Shown: positions 17,224 through 26,452 of the stretch, piece after piece | Position numbering within the stretch: position 1 is the first letter of the stretch | Layout of the letters: the number at the start of each line of letters is the position of its first letter | From: Bacteroidetes bacterium 43-16 | GTDB taxonomy: Bacteria > Bacteroidota > Bacteroidia > Chitinophagales > Chitinophagaceae | Length of the DNA: 64,000 bases | NCBI GenBank assembly: GCA_001897525.1 | Contig: MKTB01000009.1 | Coordinates: 1-64,000 of the forward strand | Reading direction: 5' to 3' | Position numbers and translations under genes: made by a program | Notes under the pieces: model-generated | Databases searched by the model: none | What the model was told of the DNA's origin: nothing | Seen by the model: only the letters and a program-made list of their open reading frames with translations

Positions 17224-19881
17224 ATGAAACAATTAAGATTAAGCGGACTGGAAGCCTTATTGGTGACTCCCCAGAGCAATTTTATAAATGTGGGGGAGCG
17301 AACCAATGTGGCCGGTTCCAAGAAATTCCTGAGACTGATTAAAGAAGGCAATTATGCCGAAGCATTAGACATCGCCCGTGACCAGGTAGAAGGCGGGGCA
17401 CAGGTGCTCGATGTGAATATGGACGATGGTTTACTGGATGGTAAAGAAGCGATGGTCAACTTTTTGAACCTGATCGCCTCAGAGCCTGATATAGCCCGTA
17501 TCCCGGTCATGGTGGACAGTTCTAAATGGGAAATATTAGAGGCCGGTCTGCAGGTCTTGCAGGGCAAGGGGATAGTGAATTCCATCAGCCTGAAAGGTGG
17601 TGAGGAAGAATTTATCCGCCAGGCAAAGCTGGTGAAAAGGTATGGGGCGGCCGTGATCGTCATGGCCTTTGATGAAGACGGGCAGGCAGATAATTACCAG
17701 AGGAGGATCGAGATCGTAAAACGCTCTTATGATATCCTCACGCAGGTAGTACAGTTTAAGGAAGAAGACATCATTTTTGACCTCAATATTTTCCCGGTGG
17801 CTACCGGCCTGGACGAGCACCGCAGGAATGCCCTGGACTTTTTTGAGGCGACGGCCTGGGTGAAGAAAAATTACCCGGCCACACACGTGAGTGGCGGTGT
17901 AAGTAATGTGTCTTTCTCCTTCCGGGGTAATGATGCGATAAGAGAGGCCATGCACGCCGTATTCTTATATCATGGCATCCGGGCGGGTATGGAGATGGGT
18001 ATTGTGAACCCGAGCTTACTCACGGTGTACGATGAGGTGCCTAAGGACTTGCTGGTCCTGATTGAAGATGTGATGCTGGACCGTAATGAAGAGTCTACGG
18101 AAAAGCTGATCCAGTATGCGGAGCAGCATAAGGGAGGTAAAAAAGAGAAAGTTGAAAACCTGGCCTGGCGCGACTTGGCAGTACAGGAGCGTATTACACA
18201 TTCCCTGGTTAACGGGATTGATAAATTTGTGGATGAAGATGCCGAGGCTGCAAGACTCCTGGTGAGTAAGCCTCTTGAAGTGATCGAGGTTTTCCTGATG
18301 AATGGTATGAATGTAGTGGGAGACCTGTTTGGTTCCGGGAAAATGTTTTTACCCCAGGTGGTGAAGTCGGCACGTGTGATGAAGAAGGCGGTAGCTTACC
18401 TGCAGCCCTTTATCGAGGCAGAAAAAGACAAAGCCAGGCCGAGCGCCGGGAAAGTGTTGATGGCTACGGTAAAAGGAGATGTGCATGATATTGGTAAGAA
18501 TATTGTAAGTGTGGTACTGGCTTGTAATAATTACGAGATCGTGGACCTGGGTATTATGGTGCCTGCGGATAAGATACTGGAAAGAGCAATCGCAGAGCAA
18601 GCCGATATCATTGGCCTGAGCGGACTCATCACCCCCAGCCTGGATGAGATGGTGCATGTGGCGGCTGAAATGGAGCGCCTGAATTTAAATATTCCCCTGA
18701 TGATAGGTGGTGCTACTACTTCTAAAGTGCATACAGCGGTAAAGATCGATGCCAGGTACTCTGAGCTGGTGGTGCATGTCAATGATGCTTCCAGGGCTGT
18801 AGCGGTGGTGAGCAATATATTAAGCAAAGAGAATGGCGGAGCTTTTAAACTGAGTGTGAAAGAGGATAATGCCCATGTGCGGTCCGTGTTCCTGAGGAAT
18901 GTGAACCAGAAAGAATACCTGGGACTGGAACAGGCCCGTGCCAATGCGCTCCGGTTAGAGTTTAATGAAAATAATATTGTACGCCCGAGACAATTGGGCA
19001 TACAGGTATTCCAGGAGCAGGACCTGGGGGTACTGGCGACCAATATTGACTGGGCACCATTCTTCAGAAGCTGGGACCTGCACGGTAAGTTTCCTGATAT
19101 TTTGGAAGATGAGGTGGTAGGCAAGCAGGCTAAAGAACTTTATGCAGATGCTTTACACTTACTGGATAAGATCATCCGGGAGAAATGGTTTACGGCCAAG
19201 GCCGTATTTGGCTTGTTCCCGGTAAATGCTGTGGGCGATGATATCGAGGTGTATGATGAAGCGGGAGCAACAGAAGCGGTGTTCTTAACGCTGAGACAGC
19301 AGTCTAAAAAAGCAAGTAAGATCCCGAACATTGCCTTATCTGATTTTATTGCGCCTAAGTCTGCAGGTATATTGGATTATATGGGTTGCTTCTGTGTGAC
19401 CGCAGGTTTTGGTGCCGATGAAAAGGCTAAGGAATTTGCAGATGCTCATGATGATTACAATGCGATCATGGTAAAGGCGCTGGCAGACCGTTTTGCAGAA
19501 GCCTATGCAGAGTTTCTACACACCGAAATACGTAAAAAATACTGGGGCTATGCAATGGATGAAAGCCTGGAGCTGGAAGCCATCATAAAAGAGCAATACA
19601 AGGGCATCCGGCCTGCCCCGGGCTATCCCGCCTGCCCGGACCACCTGGAGAAAAGTACGATTTGGAAACTCTTATCGGTAAACGAACATATAGGGGTGGA
19701 GCTGACGGAGAGCCTGGCCATGTGGCCTGCTGCAAGCGTAAGCGGTTATTATTTTGCTCACCCGGACAGTAAATATTTCGGACTGGGCCGGATCACGGAA
19801 GAGCAGGTGGAAGATTATGCCCAAAGAAGAGGTATATCAAAAGAGCTGGCCATGCAATGGCTGGCCCCCAATCTTGCCTGA
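17224..19881 (+). CDS. metH: Methionine synthase, folate/cobalamin/reactivation half (split MetH)
   Basis: The 885-residue protein has the remaining MetH modules in order: methyltetrahydrofolate-binding TIM barrel (about 15-290, with [11 protein letters not shown]), cobalamin cap and Rossmann domains (about 300-560, with DVHDIGK: D419, H421, G424) and the SAM-dependent reactivation domain (about 600-885, with [12 protein letters not shown] and a [12 protein letters not shown] segment). All key motifs are intact, so the split is a genuine gene arrangement, not decay. It is 7 bp from the homocysteine half and followed by metF after a 117-bp gap. The SAM-I riboswitch at 15916-16015 probably governs it. 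Confidence 0.95.
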   Translation: MKQLRLSGLEALLVTPQSNFINVGERTNVAGSKKFLRLIKEGNYAEALDIARDQVEGGAQVLDVNMDDGLLDGKEAMVNFLNLIASEPDIARIPVMVDSSKWEILEAGLQVLQGKGIVNSISLKGGEEEFIRQAKLVKRYGAAVIVMAFDEDGQADNYQRRIEIVKRSYDILTQVVQFKEEDIIFDLNIFPVATGLDEHRRNALDFFEATAWVKKNYPATHVSGGVSNVSFSFRGNDAIREAMHAVFLYHGIRAGMEMGIVNPSLLTVYDEVPKDLLVLIEDVMLDRNEESTEKLIQYAEQHKGGKKEKVENLAWRDLAVQERITHSLVNGIDKFVDEDAEAARLLVSKPLEVIEVFLMNGMNVVGDLFGSGKMFLPQVVKSARVMKKAVAYLQPFIEAEKDKARPSAGKVLMATVKGDVHDIGKNIVSVVLACNNYEIVDLGIMVPADKILERAIAEQADIIGLSGLITPSLDEMVHVAAEMERLNLNIPLMIGGATTSKVHTAVKIDARYSELVVHVNDASRAVAVVSNILSKENGGAFKLSVKEDNAHVRSVFLRNVNQKEYLGLEQARANALRLEFNENNIVRPRQLGIQVFQEQDLGVLATNIDWAPFFRSWDLHGKFPDILEDEVVGKQAKELYADALHLLDKIIREKWFTAKAVFGLFPVNAVGDDIEVYDEAGATEAVFLTLRQQSKKASKIPNIALSDFIAPKSAGILDYMGCFCVTAGFGADEKAKEFADAHDDYNAIMVKALADRFAEAYAEFLHTEIRKKYWGYAMDESLELEAIIKEQYKGIRPAPGYPACPDHLEKSTIWKLLSVNEHIGVELTESLAMWPAASVSGYYFAHPDSKYFGLGRITEEQVEDYAQRRGISKELAMQWLAPNLA

Positions 19882-19998
19882 TCATTAATAATTGATCAGG
19901 GACAGATGATCTGCGTTTTGAAAAATAAGGTAACCATACCGGCTTGTACTATTTAGCATTTTCACATCAGCACATTTGCAAATTCACAAATTTATAAA

Positions 19999-20955
19999 AT
20001 GAAAGTAACAGAACATATAACTAAAGCGCAGGGCAGCACCTTGTTTTCTTTTGAGATCTTACCACCGCTGAAAGGAGAAACGGTACAGCATATTTACAAT
20101 ACGATAGATACGCTGATCGATTATAACCCGGCATTTATCGATGTGACTTATCACCGCGAAGAGTACGTATTCCTGGAAAGGGAAAACGGCTTGCTGGAAA
20201 AGAAAGTTGTGCGTAAGCGACCCGGTACGGTGGGGATATGTGCCGCTATTCAGAATAAATATAAGGTAGATGCGGTACCGCATATCTTATGCGGTGGCTT
20301 TGACCAGGAAGATACAGAGAATTTCCTGATCGATCTTGACTTCCTGGGGATTGACAATGTGCTGGCTTTGCGCGGAGATGCAATCAAAAGCGAAATATAT
20401 TTTAAGTCGGAGCGTAACGGGCACCAATATGCCAATGAACTGGTGACCCAGATCAAGGGCCTGAATAAGGGTACTTACCTGGATGACTACCTGGAGAATA
20501 ATAACCCGACCAATTTTTGTGTAGGCGTTGCTGCTTACCCGGAGAAACATATGGAGGCCGCCAGTCTGCGCCAGGATATTGTTTACCTGAAACAAAAAAT
20601 AGATGCCGGAGCCGACTATATCGTCACGCAAATGTTTTTTAATAATGAGGCTTATTTTGACTTTGTGGACAAATGCAGGGCAGCGGGCATCACAGTGCCT
20701 ATTATTCCCGGGTTGAAACCTATTGCCACAAAAGGACAATTGAGCATGATTCCCCACCGCTTTAAGGTAGACCTGCCGGATGACCTGGTGATGGAGGTAT
20801 TAAAGTGTAAAGATAACAAGGAAGTGAAGCAGGTTGGGGTAGAGTGGTGCATCGCTCAATGCCGGGAGCTGAAGGCTAAAGGAGTACCTGTATTGCACTT
20901 TTACTCCATGGGTAAGAGTGAAAATATAAAGACGATTGTGAACGAAGTGCTCTGA
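19999..20955 (+). CDS. metF: Methylenetetrahydrofolate reductase
   Basis: A 318-residue flavoprotein TIM barrel that makes 5-methyltetrahydrofolate, the methyl donor for the methionine synthase encoded upstream. The N-terminal FSFEILPPLKG, the VTYHRE active-site segment, LALRGD and the substrate loop TQMFFNNEAYFDF are all recognisable, and GLKPI near the C-terminus is family-typical. Position and direction suggest it is the third gene of the SAM-controlled operon, although the 117-bp gap could hold its own promoter. Confidence 0.95.
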   Translation: MKVTEHITKAQGSTLFSFEILPPLKGETVQHIYNTIDTLIDYNPAFIDVTYHREEYVFLERENGLLEKKVVRKRPGTVGICAAIQNKYKVDAVPHILCGGFDQEDTENFLIDLDFLGIDNVLALRGDAIKSEIYFKSERNGHQYANELVTQIKGLNKGTYLDDYLENNNPTNFCVGVAAYPEKHMEAASLRQDIVYLKQKIDAGADYIVTQMFFNNEAYFDFVDKCRAAGITVPIIPGLKPIATKGQLSMIPHRFKVDLPDDLVMEVLKCKDNKEVKQVGVEWCIAQCRELKAKGVPVLHFYSMGKSENIKTIVNEVL

Positions 20956-21079
20956 TGCATCAATTATCAATTGTCAGAATAATTTTACAAAATAGGGAAT
21001 AATCATCCTTGAAGCTTTGGAATCGGCCTTTCCGGAGGAAATCCTAAGTATTTTTGTTTGCGAAAAATAAAATTCAAAC

Positions 21080-21634
21080 ATGATGATATCAGAACAATTA
21101 AAAAGTCAAACCAAAGAACTGCACGATAAAGTAGAGGCAAGTTTAAACTCCAACAGGATCTTTGATCAAACTTATACTATTGATGATTATAAAAATCTTT
21201 TGAAGCAGAACGCTTTGCTGATCGCAAAATATGAGCAGGCTGCTATCGAAGTATTGAATGGTGAGTTAGGAACACCGCTTGAACTGGAAAAACGCGTGAA
21301 AGCGGAGGTCATGCAATCTGAACTGGAAAACCTGGGCCTGCAATATGATCCTTCTGTAAAGCAGGATACTGAGGGTATCAGCGCAGCCAAGGCTTTAGGT
21401 ATTTTATATGTTATCGAAGGGTCTACTTTGGGCGGTAATGTGATCGCAAGAGCATTGTCTAAGAACGAGGCTTTCAAAGATGTAACGTTTAACTATTTCT
21501 CTTTCTATAAAGATCAGACCGGGCCGATGTGGACCAAGTTTAAAACGGTACTGGATGAGTATGTAACTTCAGAGGAAGCAAAGCAGGAATGTATCGACGG
21601 GGCTAACCTGGCTTATGGTACTTTGCTGAACTAA
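21080..21634 (+). CDS. Biliverdin-producing heme oxygenase
   Basis: A 184-residue all-helical protein of the heme oxygenase family. The proximal histidine is expected in KELHDKVE (H16), and the distal-helix motif YVIEGSTLGG around residue 118 is highly characteristic. The enzyme opens heme to biliverdin, iron and CO. No bacteriophytochrome or heme-uptake gene lies next to it here, so its role (iron release or chromophore supply) is unclear. Two ATG codons overlap at 21080 and 21083; the first is listed. A -7-like TATTTTTG occurs at 21049-21056. A perfect-stem terminator follows at 21659. Confidence 0.85.
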   Translation: MMISEQLKSQTKELHDKVEASLNSNRIFDQTYTIDDYKNLLKQNALLIAKYEQAAIEVLNGELGTPLELEKRVKAEVMQSELENLGLQYDPSVKQDTEGISAAKALGILYVIEGSTLGGNVIARALSKNEAFKDVTFNYFSFYKDQTGPMWTKFKTVLDEYVTSEEAKQECIDGANLAYGTLLN

Positions 21635-21658
21635 TCCCGGCTGAAAGGCTTATAAAAT

Positions 21659-21689
21659 AAGGGTGTCTGCAAGATCTGCAGACACCCTT
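21659..21689. terminator. Bidirectional terminator, 13-bp perfect stem
   Basis: Positions 21659-21671 are complementary to 21677-21689 around a short loop. It lies between the convergent heme oxygenase (+) and M13 peptidase (-) genes. Confidence 0.85.
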
Positions 21690-21714
21690 ATCGCTTTTAT
21701 TGTTTTACCAGTTC

Positions 21715-23742
21715 CTACCAGATAACAATACGGGAAGCTTCATCAAGGTATAAAGCATCGCCGGGCTTGGTCTGCCAGGCCTCCTGGAATTCTTTTAAAT
21801 GAGGCATAGGGCCATTGATCCTTTCCTTTGCAGGACTATGCGGATCGGTCAATACCTGCTGGCGCAGGGCTTTCTCGGTAATGTTGGTATGCCATACCTG
21901 TGCCCAGCCCAGGAAAAATCTTTGCTGCCAGGTGAAGCCATCAATAGGAGCCGGAGCGCCGTTTTTATCAATAGATTTTTTTAAAGCATAATAAGCAAGT
22001 GTCAATCCGCCAAGGTCTGCAATGTTCTCGCCAATGGTCAGCTTACCGTTGATATTAAGCCCGGGAAGTACTTCTTTATGATCGAAGTATTCAATGTATT
22101 TATTGGCCAGTGCATCAAAGGCGGTACGGTCGTCTTCAGTCCACCAGTTAGACAGGTTGCCTTCTGCATTGTATTTAGATCCTTTATCATCAAAACCGTG
22201 GCTGAATTCATGGCCGATAACGGCTATGATGCCGCCATAGTTGATCGCATCATCTGCATCGGGGTTAAAGAAGGGTGGTTGCAGGATGCCAGCCGGGAAT
22301 ACGATTTCATTATTCATAGGGCTATAGTAGGCATTCACCGTCTGCGGCGACATACCCCATTCTGTTTTGTCCACTTCTTTGCCTATTTTATTCCGCGCTT
22401 CGTTCACGCGCCATTGTCTTGCCGCGATAATATTAGCTACCAGGGCATTTGGTTTGATCTCTATCGTGGAGTAATCTTTCCAGGTGTCAGGATAGCCGAT
22501 CTTATAAGTGAATTCAGCCAGCTTTTTACGTGCTTCTATTTTTGTATTGGCGCTCATCCAGCTCAGTCCGTCAATTCTTTCTCCAAATACCGTGCGCACA
22601 TTTTCGATCATTTCAGCTACTTTTTTCTTAGAACTTTCCGGGAAGTATTTTGCAGCGAAGAGTTTACCCAAAGGCATGCCCAGTATATTATTGGTGGCTT
22701 CGATGGCCCTGTCTTCAAGCGGTTTTCTTTCTTTAACACCTTTCAAAACAGTATTGTTGAAGCGGAAGCTTTCCTGTTGGAACTTGTTGGGGAGGGCAGT
22801 GGCAAAGGAATTTAAGAGCAGCCAGCGCTGGTAGGTTTTTAAGGTCTCCAGGTTTTGAGTGGCTAAAAATTTATTAAGATTTTTGATATAATCCGGATGC
22901 TGTACGATCACTTCATCAAAATTATAGGCAATAATTTTAAGGTAATTGGTCAGGTCGAGGTTGGTCTGCAGGCTGGCCAGGTCATTTTTCCCGATCTTGT
23001 TATATGTTTTTTCCGGATCTCTCAGTTCAACATTGCTCAACTGGAACCCGGCAACTTCCGTTTCAAATTTCAGGATCGCTGCTCCCGGGCTTTTATCTTT
23101 CCAGCCGGCCAGGCGGAACATCTCATCGATATGCTGTACCATCTCTTTCCTGATCGCAAGGGAGCTGGAGTCTGTTTTGGTATAAAAGCCTTTTTCTCCT
23201 AGTGTGAGGCCACTCTGGTAGAGGTAAACGGCATTCAGTTTACTGTTCTTCCTGTCGGCATTAACGCCAAAACCGAAAACACTGAATATGCCGATATTCG
23301 CCAGGTGGGCATTTGTGCTGTTCCACTCTTTGATGTTTTTTGCTTTTGCAATGATGTCTAAATAGGGCTTGATCGGTTGTGTGCCCAGCTTTTCGATCAG
23401 TTCTGTGTCCATGTAGGAGCGGTAAAAGTCGGCTATTTGCTGGGATTCAGATCCGGGTTTATTTTTCGGGGTGTTCAATAATTCGCTGATGATATTTTTC
23501 AGCCGTACCTCACGGTTTTCCTTGTCCAGGATGCCGAAAGCGCCCCACCGGCTTTCTGTTCCGGGGATGGGATTAGCGGCTTTCCAGCCACCATTGGCAA
23601 ACTGGTCAAAGTCCACATTAGGATTGGCAGACCGGTCCAGGTCGGTAGCCGGGAATGCAGGCACCTGTGCCATAGCTACATTGGATGAAGCACTGATTAA
23701 GGCCAGTGAAAATATCCAGTTTTTAGGTTTTAAAATACTCAT
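21715..23742 (-). CDS. M13 family zinc metallopeptidase (PepO/neprilysin-like), exported
   Basis: A 675-residue protein with an N-terminal signal peptide (cleavage near AMAQV). The zinc motif HEFSH in VIGHEFSHGFDD, the third ligand Glu in GENIADLGG and the substrate-binding NAYYSP are the hallmarks of M13 peptidases, which cut oligopeptides in the periplasm or outside. Length is normal for the family, and it ends in a Trp (RIVIW), as many M13 members do. It is a single-gene transcript on the minus strand; a TATTTTTG element lies about 40 bp upstream of the start. Confidence 0.93.
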   Translation of the reverse strand: MSILKPKNWIFSLALISASSNVAMAQVPAFPATDLDRSANPNVDFDQFANGGWKAANPIPGTESRWGAFGILDKENREVRLKNIISELLNTPKNKPGSESQQIADFYRSYMDTELIEKLGTQPIKPYLDIIAKAKNIKEWNSTNAHLANIGIFSVFGFGVNADRKNSKLNAVYLYQSGLTLGEKGFYTKTDSSSLAIRKEMVQHIDEMFRLAGWKDKSPGAAILKFETEVAGFQLSNVELRDPEKTYNKIGKNDLASLQTNLDLTNYLKIIAYNFDEVIVQHPDYIKNLNKFLATQNLETLKTYQRWLLLNSFATALPNKFQQESFRFNNTVLKGVKERKPLEDRAIEATNNILGMPLGKLFAAKYFPESSKKKVAEMIENVRTVFGERIDGLSWMSANTKIEARKKLAEFTYKIGYPDTWKDYSTIEIKPNALVANIIAARQWRVNEARNKIGKEVDKTEWGMSPQTVNAYYSPMNNEIVFPAGILQPPFFNPDADDAINYGGIIAVIGHEFSHGFDDKGSKYNAEGNLSNWWTEDDRTAFDALANKYIEYFDHKEVLPGLNINGKLTIGENIADLGGLTLAYYALKKSIDKNGAPAPIDGFTWQQRFFLGWAQVWHTNITEKALRQQVLTDPHSPAKERINGPMPHLKEFQEAWQTKPGDALYLDEASRIVIW

Positions 23743-23907
23743 GAACAGATTTTTATGTTTAGGTAAGCGCCGCCAAAAATATAAAAAGATTTTTTAAGCG
23801 GAAGCGGCTCTGTTTATTTCACAGGTCATTAGCTAAATATATATGTGTGTTTTTGTTTTTTTTAATTAATTTCGTAGGATTATATTTTATTCTAAACACA
23901 AATTTTT

Positions 23908-24021
23908 ATGAAGAAGTTGTTAGCTGTTATCTGTATCATATTGGCTACGGTTTTGGTTTGTTCTACATTGCAGAGCTGTGCAGGTGGAAAGCGTGGTAAA
24001 TATGATTGCCCTAAGATCTAG
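23908..24021 (+). CDS. Tiny lipoprotein (37 residues)
   Basis: ATG at 23908 opens a 37-codon frame ending TAG at 24019-24021. Its product has a Lys-Lys start, a long Ile/Leu/Val core and the lipobox LQSC at about residue 24, then a short basic tail ending KYDCPKI. It is far below usual gene-calling limits. A TAATTTCG element (23867-23874) fits a -7 box, and a hairpin (24047-24071: GCGTT/AACGC outer arms, GTCTC/GAGAC inner arms) follows the stop. The architecture of signal peptide, lipobox and short Cys-Pro tail is like other very small Bacteroidota lipoproteins. Function unknown. Confidence 0.6.
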   Translation: MKKLLAVICIILATVLVCSTLQSCAGGKRGKYDCPKI

Positions 24022-24091
24022 GAGCGCAGGTAGATAAGCCAATGTGGCGTTGGTCTCTGAGACTTTAACGCACGATTAACCGGACAATATG

Positions 24092-24121
24092 TTCAAATGC
24101 TAAACTTCATGGTTAACTTTG
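24092..24121 (+). promoter_or_regulatory. Probable promoter of the DUF1573 pair
   Basis: TTC at 24092-24094 and TAACTTTG at 24114-24121 are 19 bp apart. The -7 box is perfect and the -33 box has one mismatch. The leader to the ATG at 24247 is about 120 nt, and nothing further was recognised in it. Confidence 0.5.
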
Positions 24122-24246
24122 TCATCAAATAGAGTAAATCAGATGCGGGTATTGGACAATTGAAATGTGACTCGATTAAACTATTGATTTTCTATCCTAT
24201 CAAAACTACCATTAAAATAAATTTCCAGGTAACAAAAAAAGTTCAA

Positions 24247-24735
24247 ATGAAAAAGCCACTATTATCACTTGTTGTTCTTTTGACTATGGGTACTTCTGTA
24301 GTATTTGCACAAGAGAACAGAAAATCTTTAAAAAAGCAAGAAAAAACAGAAGCTGCAGTAGCTGCTGTTGCAGCAGACCCTGCTGATGTGATGAAATTCA
24401 AAAGTGAAGTTCATGATTTCGGAAATGTTAAAGAAGGGGACAAAGCTGAATACGAATTTACTTTTGTCAACAAAAGTAAAAAACCAATCAGCATCCAGAA
24501 CGTAAGTTCTACCTGCGGATGTACCAGTCCTAACTGGTCTAAAGAGCCTGTAGCTCCGGGTAAAAAAGGAACCGTTACTGTTTCTTACTCTACTCCTGGC
24601 CGTGTAGGTCCTATCAACAGGCAAGTTACGGTGATGACCGATGCGGGTAATAAAGTGTTGAAAATTACCGGTACTGTAGTCGCTAAGCCAGCTGCATCTG
24701 TTCCTCAGAACAATTCAGCTATTAAAGCGAATTAA
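24247..24735 (+). CDS. DUF1573 domain exported protein (first of a tandem pair)
   Basis: The frame is open from 24160, but the ATG at 24247 starts a clear signal peptide (cleavage near VFAQ), giving 162 residues. After an Ala/Glu-rich linker the DUF1573 immunoglobulin-like domain (about 45-145) shows FGNVKEGD, the hallmark STCGCTSP and RVGPINR. A 20-residue polar tail follows. The family is abundant in Bacteroidota and is thought to be periplasmic or surface, with no known enzyme activity. The second gene (24778) has the same domain, so this is a tandem duplication, probably cotranscribed (42 bp gap). Confidence 0.85.
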   Translation: MKKPLLSLVVLLTMGTSVVFAQENRKSLKKQEKTEAAVAAVAADPADVMKFKSEVHDFGNVKEGDKAEYEFTFVNKSKKPISIQNVSSTCGCTSPNWSKEPVAPGKKGTVTVSYSTPGRVGPINRQVTVMTDAGNKVLKITGTVVAKPAASVPQNNSAIKAN

Positions 24736-24777
24736 TCTATATTTTTTCAGGAAGCAAAAAGGTTTATAATTTTAGAT

Positions 24778-25158
24778 ATGAAAAAGTTATTGTCTGTTTT
24801 ACTTTTGTTCTGTGTTGTGACAGTTTTTGCACAGGGTAATGGACCGGCTTTCAAGTTCAAGGAAGCTAATAATACGCACAATTTTGGTACTGTAAAAGAA
24901 GGGCAGGATGCTGTGTACTCTTTTGAATTTACCAATGTAGGCCAACAGCCTATTTTAATTCAGGAAGCTACCTCCACTTGTGGATGCACCACACCCGACT
25001 GGCCTAAAGCCCCGGTATTGCCGGGTAAGACAGGTAAGATCACTGTTAAATATCAAACAAAAGATAGAGTAGGTCCGATTGATCGTACCGTCTTTATTAA
25101 ATCAAATGCAAGCCGGACTCCTATTGAATTAAAAATTACCGGTAACGTGGTGAAATAA
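24778..25158 (+). CDS. DUF1573 domain exported protein (second of a tandem pair)
   Basis: A 126-residue protein with a signal peptide (cleavage near VFAQ) and one DUF1573 domain showing FGTVKEGQ, STCGCTTP and RVGPIDR. It matches the first copy motif for motif but lacks the Ala-rich linker and polar tail. Gene order and spacing suggest cotranscription with the first copy, ending at the terminator at 25186. Function unknown. Confidence 0.85.
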   Translation: MKKLLSVLLLFCVVTVFAQGNGPAFKFKEANNTHNFGTVKEGQDAVYSFEFTNVGQQPILIQEATSTCGCTTPDWPKAPVLPGKTGKITVKYQTKDRVGPIDRTVFIKSNASRTPIELKITGNVVK

Positions 25159-25185
25159 TCAATACAGCGTATTGATCTTACATAT

Positions 25186-25218
25186 AAAAGCTGCTTCTCT
25201 GAACGGGAAGCAGCTTTT
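25186..25218 (+). terminator. Terminator after the DUF1573 pair
   Basis: A 12-bp perfect stem, 25186-25197 with 25207-25218, opens with an A run and closes with a T run. Confidence 0.87.
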
Positions 25219-25272
25219 AAGTTTTAAAGACTATTAAACTATTGGTTTATATTTGCTGTTTACTTCAATTAC

Positions 25273-25914
25273 ATGCCTTTAATATTATTTATTGATACGG
25301 CTTATACGCATACGCATATAGCATTGGGAAATGAATCAGGTATCCTGGCGGAGCGCCTGCACGAGCCTGCAAATGAACAGGCAGCTGTTTTGAATACCCT
25401 GATAGCGGAACTATTGCTGCAGGAAGGTATCGCTATAAAAGATATAGATGCTGTTGCAGCAGACGGTGGCCCCGGCAGCTATACCGGCCTCAGGGTGGGT
25501 ATAGGCGTGGCAAAAGGCCTGTGTTTTGCGCTGGATAAACCCCTTATGCTCTTTAATAAACTGACATTGCTGGAAAGCGGGGAGCAGCGTTTTTTGCTGG
25601 TCCTGAAGGCAAGGGCGGGAGAGGGTTTCGCTTTTGCCCGGCAGGATGGCACAGAGTTGATGCCGCCACAGCATATTTTTTATGAACAATTTGAATGGCA
25701 GCAATTCGAAGGCTTTAAACTGATCACAGATGATGTTGCTGTACTGGAGACACATTCCCAAGCGGAGGCTTTAAAAAGCCATGTCTTAGCTATAAGCTAC
25801 TGGAACAGCCAGGCACAGGAAAGATATGTCCGGGCTGCATTTGATGATGTTGCCTATGCCGAACCTTTTTATTTAAAAAGTGCTTTTACGACAAGTCCTA
25901 AAAAGAAATTTTAA
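25273..25914 (+). CDS. tsaB: tRNA t6A biosynthesis protein TsaB
   Basis: A 213-residue protein of the TsaB/YeaZ family, the partner that binds TsaD for N6-threonylcarbamoyl modification of A37 in ANN-decoding tRNAs. The ASKHA-fold start LFIDTAYTHTHIAL and the GPGSYTGLRVG segment are typical. TsaB lacks the metal-binding histidines of TsaD, and none are seen here. A TATATTTG -7 element lies at 25248-25255. It heads a tight cluster with a thioesterase (5 bp gap) and folA (2 bp gap). Confidence 0.92.
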   Translation: MPLILFIDTAYTHTHIALGNESGILAERLHEPANEQAAVLNTLIAELLLQEGIAIKDIDAVAADGGPGSYTGLRVGIGVAKGLCFALDKPLMLFNKLTLLESGEQRFLLVLKARAGEGFAFARQDGTELMPPQHIFYEQFEWQQFEGFKLITDDVAVLETHSQAEALKSHVLAISYWNSQAQERYVRAAFDDVAYAEPFYLKSAFTTSPKKKF

Positions 25915-25919
25915 TATAC

Positions 25920-26450
25920 ATGCTTAAGCCTCAAAAGAAAGTTTCCGAATCACATACCATTATGAGCGAGATCGTATTGCCCAATGATACGAATACGCTG
26001 CAAAACCTGATGGGCGGAAGATTGCTGCACTGGATGGATATCACCGCGGCAATAGTAGCGCAAAAACATTGTAATAAGCCCTGTGTGACCGTATCTGTAG
26101 ATAATGTACATTTCCACAACCCGATCCAGCTGGGCAATATCGTAACCATAGAGGGTAAAGTGACCCGTTCTTTTAATTCTTCTTTGGAGATCTACCTGAG
26201 TGTGTATGGCGAAAGCCCCATCAAGCAGGAGCGCTACCTGTCCAATGAAGCTTATTTCAATTTTGTGGCATTGGACAGTTTAGGCAAGCCTACGCAGGTG
26301 CCGGAAGTATTGCCGGAAACCGCAAAGGAGCATGAAATGTATGAAGATGCTTTGCGCAGAAGACAATTAAGGCTGTTGCTTGCCGGTAAGTTGAAAATGG
26401 AAGATGAGCTGGCGCTGAAAGATATTCTTTTTCCAAAAACCAAGTCTTAA
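25920..26450 (+). CDS. Acyl-CoA thioesterase (hotdog fold)
   Basis: A 176-residue single hotdog-fold thioesterase of the acyl-CoA hydrolase/BFIT type. The N-terminal LMGGRLLHWMDITAA carries the catalytic Asp-containing motif, and VDNVHFHNPIQLGNIV is the conserved second stretch. It cleaves acyl-CoA esters; chain-length preference cannot be told. It sits 5 bp after tsaB and 2 bp before folA, so it is part of that operon, although the functions do not obviously link. Confidence 0.88.
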   Translation: MLKPQKKVSESHTIMSEIVLPNDTNTLQNLMGGRLLHWMDITAAIVAQKHCNKPCVTVSVDNVHFHNPIQLGNIVTIEGKVTRSFNSSLEIYLSVYGESPIKQERYLSNEAYFNFVALDSLGKPTQVPEVLPETAKEHEMYEDALRRRQLRLLLAGKLKMEDELALKDILFPKTKS

Positions 26451-26452
26451 AT

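Noticed and set aside
16209-19881. A frameshift-broken single metH gene
   Set aside because: Both parts have complete domain ends, own start codons and all active-site residues, and split metH is known in Bacteroidota.
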